This document shows positions 61,015-64,000 of a stretch of 64,000 nt of DNA, piece after piece. Location of the stretch: NCBI RefSeq assembly GCF_008312935.1, contig NZ_VSZO01000022.1, positions 1-64,000 on the forward strand. The letters are read 5' to 3'. The position numbers were made by a program, and so were the translations under genes. Position 1 is the stretch's first letter. Every line of letters begins with the position of its first letter. The DNA is from Roseiconus lacunae (GTDB lineage Bacteria > Planctomycetota > Planctomycetia > Pirellulales > Pirellulaceae). The notes beneath the pieces are model-generated. The model made no database searches. It saw only the letters and a program-made list of their open reading frames with translations, and was not told the origin of the DNA.

Positions 61015-64000
61015 CTAGTTCGCCGCTGCCACTTGCGGTTTGCCGTGTAGCCAAATCACGTTGACAACGCCGGTCGGTTCGGCGATCAGAAGTTTTTCAC
61101 TGTCAGGACTGAACTCGATCGAGATCACGTTCGCTTTTCGCGGCCCGATCGAAACCAACTCCAATCCGCTGCGGGTGTCCCACACTCGAATCACATGAGC
61201 TTCGTCAACGGTTGCGATTCGAGTCCCATCGGTGTTCACCGCGATCTCGGTCACCGGCAGCGTACTGACCATCAATTTTGCCACGACTGCCCGCTCGTCA
61301 GAGTCACTCGCGTTGCCCTGCACCGCACCTACTTTTGCTGCTTTGCCAGCGCCAGAATTGTGCGTGGCTGCCTTGTCAGATGCTGCGGGACCCTGCGTGG
61401 CCGCTTCAGGCGGTGCCACGGTTTGCGTCGCAGGACTTTCGGAAACCTGAACGAGTTCCGGGGCAGGTCCCGATTGCTTTGTCGAAGCATCCGATTCACC
61501 CGCAGCGATCATCTTCGCTAAGGTTGGTAACGACCAGATCCTGCAGATGCCATCACGACCGACGGAGGCAAGACGATCACGATCGAGCAGGACCATTTCA
61601 AGCACGCCGCCGCGATGGCCTGGGATTCGGTTCGGTTCTAAATTCGAAAACCCCGTTCCGACGGCGCCATCAGAAACCTCTTCGATCACCGGCATGTCTG
61701 TGGTCGTATTGCTCGATTCGTTCGATCGCTTGACGGTTCGATCGGCCGTCGCCGCGATCACGGGATCGAATGGCAGTGTCAATATGCCTCCACGCGCGGT
61801 ACCGATCAGTAGCAGAGAATGGTCACGTGAATGGACAAGTGACGAGACATACTCACGACCGGGCAATTTAAGTTGCTTGATCGATTTTGGATGTTGCAAA
61901 TCATACAACCAGAGGTGCGCGTGACGCTCTCGGACGACCAACTCCGTTGCGGGGGCGCGGGTGACCCGGAAAACACGCGCCGTTGCCGCGATTAAAAATC
62001 GTTGGTCAATTAAAGCAAGCGCGGTGAAGGTCGTCTTTGCCTTGGGGACAACGGGGGCATCAAATTGATGCAAGGGTTTCGCGTTGCCTGGCTGCAGAAT
62101 AAAGATGCGTTCGGAACACATCGCTGCGAACGGAGCGTTCGGTGCGTCAGAGAGAATTGTCTCGAGGGTCAACGCCTCGTCGCTTGGCAATAGCGACAAC
62201 TTACGTGCGTGTTTAATGGTGCGATGATCGATGCCTATCGTTCCGAGCGATCGTGGTTGATAGCTGGGAAGAAAACTTTTGCGATGGTTATTGCTCAGCG
62301 TCACAAGTCGATCGTTGGACAACCACTTCGCATCGTACAAACCATGATTAGGTACTTCGGTGGTTGCGATGCACTGATGATCTTCATGCCCCCACTTCAA
62401 GACATCACCATCGTCGGCCGCTGTGATCAAATAAGCCAGCGGATAATAACTCTTTTCCTCACGCGGCTTCAACATTGGCGGCGGCAAATAAACCAAATCG
62501 CGCACCGCGGCTTCGTGCCCGAAGTAGTCTTTGACGTGCCGGACGTCTTCCATTGGTTGCGATCGACTCGGCGGCTCAGTCGATGTCGCTTGCCCGTCTG
62601 ACGTTTTTGCGGTTTCGATGGCCCCATCAGATGACTCAGCGATCGGCTGCGTCTCCGCTTGTTTAGGATCAGCGTTTGGCTGCGTCGGTCGATCGATGGG
62701 AACCGGCAAACCGATCTTCCAACGTGACACGCCGCCGTTCACATTCGTCACGGCAAGCTCTTGACCGCTGGGGGCGAATCGAACCTGGGTGATCGGGACC
62801 GTACCGGCACGAAAATGGCACATCGACTTGGCGGTATCGTTGTCGAGTGAACGAACAAAGACGACGCCATCTTCGCCGCTCCATGCGATCCGATTGCTCG
62901 GTGCGTGAAAATCCAGTCCGTTCATCGCACCGCCGCGCCAGACCACCTTTTCGGGACGCATGCGATCTTCGGTGATCGTCCACCGTTGCACCAATCCGGC
63001 ATCACTGAAGTCCAACAATTGCCCGGTCGCGACGGGTCGACCCCGCGTACAATAGAACTCGTCTGGGCGTGTGAACACCAGCGAAGTGACTGCCGGACGA
63101 TCCCAGCGCTGACGATCCGCTTGGACGAACCGCCGATCATCGGAAAGACGAAAACGACTTAACCAACCCGCCATGTCCGCCGCCCGGTTCGCCGTTTTCT
63201 TGGCACCACCGCCGATGACCAGTTGCTTTCCGTCAGGCGAGAACGCAACCGCATAAGCGTTGTTCAAACCGGTTTGTTCAATGGTCTGGGCCAATTCATT
63301 TTCGGTCAAATCCCAGATCCGCACGCGACCATCAGAATCGCAAGATGCCAACCAATGCCCGTCAACACTGACCGCCAAGTCTGTCGTGCGCACCGTATCG
63401 TCGATCATCACTTCGGGTCGTTCGAACCGAGGTCGCTGACGTGGATTTTTTAAAAACAGACGCTTCGTATCGGGCAGCTTCCAGCGGAGCACTTTGCCGT
63501 CTTCGGTAGCCGCAAAGAGGCTCTTGCCGGCAAGACTTAATTCGAGCGCATTGATCGCCGCACCGAAATCTTTGTAGCGTTCGCCGTCTAAGATCGCTTC
63601 GGCAGGCGAATGAGACATCATGTCGAGAAGTTCCCATTCCCACCGCCGCGCTTGTGGGGGAATGTCACGGAGCAATGCCAAGCCACGGCTACGATCGCCG
63701 CCGGAAAGTTCCTGCGACGCTCGTGCTAACTGCACCATGTAACGCTCACTGACCAGCTCTCGATTCTCGTCGCTTTCTTCGATCAGCTTATCGACAAGAC
63801 GGCTTTGTTGAGAGCGGGAAACGACCAAAAACATCGCCAGCATCAAAATCAACGGCACCATCGTCCAGAGCAATGACGCGACGGGGTGCAAGCGTGCCCA
63901 AACAAGGATGTTTTCGAGCGGCGAAACTTTGCGGGCGCGAATCGGCTCCCTGCGACGGAATCGCTGCAGGTCGTCTCGGAGTTCCGCGGCGGTTCGATAC
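61015..64000 (-). CDS. Ser/Thr protein kinase-WD40 protein, C-terminal part (runs off the right edge)
   Basis: Partial gene. The open frame continues to the window end without a stop, so the TTG at 63891 is not a start. The first visible residues, YRTAAELRDDLQRF then PIRARKVSPLE and NILVWARLHPVAS, match the end of planctomycete Ser/Thr kinase domains and the linker before the membrane segment. That segment follows: LWTMVPLILMLAMFLVV. A helix with LLRDIPPQARRWEWELL leads into WD40 repeats (VDGHWLASCDSDGRVRIWDL; FSPDGKQLVIGG; IATVDEAHVIRVWD). The last blade region is followed by VISIEFSPDSEKLLIA. A long Ala/Pro/Gln-rich linker, residues about 770-850, is disordered. The protein is likely a membrane kinase with a WD40 domain outside. 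The catalytic domain lies outside this window. Confidence 0.85.
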   Translation of the reverse strand, partial: YRTAAELRDDLQRFRRREPIRARKVSPLENILVWARLHPVASLLWTMVPLILMLAMFLVVSRSQQSRLVDKLIEESDENRELVSERYMVQLARASQELSGGDRSRGLALLRDIPPQARRWEWELLDMMSHSPAEAILDGERYKDFGAAINALELSLAGKSLFAATEDGKVLRWKLPDTKRLFLKNPRQRPRFERPEVMIDDTVRTTDLAVSVDGHWLASCDSDGRVRIWDLTENELAQTIEQTGLNNAYAVAFSPDGKQLVIGGGAKKTANRAADMAGWLSRFRLSDDRRFVQADRQRWDRPAVTSLVFTRPDEFYCTRGRPVATGQLLDFSDAGLVQRWTITEDRMRPEKVVWRGGAMNGLDFHAPSNRIAWSGEDGVVFVRSLDNDTAKSMCHFRAGTVPITQVRFAPSGQELAVTNVNGGVSRWKIGLPVPIDRPTQPNADPKQAETQPIAESSDGAIETAKTSDGQATSTEPPSRSQPMEDVRHVKDYFGHEAAVRDLVYLPPPMLKPREEKSYYPLAYLITAADDGDVLKWGHEDHQCIATTEVPNHGLYDAKWLSNDRLVTLSNNHRKSFLPSYQPRSLGTIGIDHRTIKHARKLSLLPSDEALTLETILSDAPNAPFAAMCSERIFILQPGNAKPLHQFDAPVVPKAKTTFTALALIDQRFLIAATARVFRVTRAPATELVVRERHAHLWLYDLQHPKSIKQLKLPGREYVSSLVHSRDHSLLLIGTARGGILTLPFDPVIAATADRTVKRSNESSNTTTDMPVIEEVSDGAVGTGFSNLEPNRIPGHRGGVLEMVLLDRDRLASVGRDGICRIWSLPTLAKMIAAGESDASTKQSGPAPELVQVSESPATQTVAPPEAATQGPAASDKAATHNSGAGKAAKVGAVQGNASDSDERAVVAKLMVSTLPVTEIAVNTDGTRIATVDEAHVIRVWDTRSGLELVSIGPRKANVISIEFSPDSEKLLIAEPTGVVNVIWLHGKPQVAAAN

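Overview
The window reads as chromosomal DNA of a planctomycete, most likely a Rhodopirellula-like member of the Pirellulaceae. This is inferred from family content rather than a marker gene. It holds several PVC-type CxxCH cytochrome proteins, a DUF1552/DUF1592 pair, two DUF1559 H-X9-DG pseudopilin-like proteins, two formylglycine sulfatases, five PEP-CTERM surface proteins and the WD40 half of a large Ser/Thr kinase. Genes are mostly long, moderately GC-rich and loosely spaced. I see no rRNA, tRNA, CRISPR array, transposase or phage gene.

Layout. 0-7.7 kb: an exported beta-propeller protein, a floA/hydrolase pair, a small conserved-looking protein with a clear terminator, a halogenase-like flavoprotein and a lipoprotein. 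7.8-15 kb (minus strand): an ExeM/NucH-type nuclease, a glycerophosphodiesterase, then a DUF1552 protein and its DUF1592 cytochrome partner. 15.2-17.1 kb: dnaX. 17.4-25.4 kb: a CxxCH dehydrogenase-like protein, a small membrane protein, a SIMPL protein and a WD40-cytochrome fusion. 25.7-38.4 kb: the most unusual region, described below. 38.9-43.1 kb: sulfatase, D-2-hydroxyacid dehydrogenase and a TPR protein with a tiny membrane ORF in front of it. 43.3-48 kb: a DUF1080-CxxCH fusion and an exported protein, converging. 48.4-52 kb: three exported proteins, two of them clear paralogs. 52.4-64 kb: second sulfatase, DegT/StrS aminotransferase, anti-sigma-like membrane protein, leuS, tdk, and a kinase-WD40 gene that runs off the right edge.

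The 25.7-38.4 kb island combines seven plus-strand genes (DUF1559, lipoprotein, PEP-CTERM A, PEP-CTERM B, second DUF1559, PEP-CTERM C, PepSY membrane protein) with a facing minus-strand set (PEP-CTERM E, FtsX-like permease, ABC ATPase, PEP-CTERM D). By eye all five PEP-CTERM proteins share one domain plan: a (F/Y)D-x-(S/T)-...-GxGxE block, a DG-x-x-x-S-x-D block and an SG(D/N) block before the sorting tail. A Fur-box-like palindrome lies in front of the first gene. My working hypothesis is a co-regulated, possibly iron-responsive, surface-protein system with its own pseudopilins and exporter; function is inference only.

Other points of note: dnaX carries an A10 tract with stop codons just beyond it in both alternative frames (a probable gamma/tau switch) and has lost all four zinc-module cysteines. 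A roughly 110-bp hairpin-forming repeat occurs six times between genes. A second hairpin-rich repeat sits inside the 5' part of the second DUF1559 frame. Several gene starts were moved downstream of the longest frame on the basis of Shine-Dalgarno sequences, signal peptides or overlaps.
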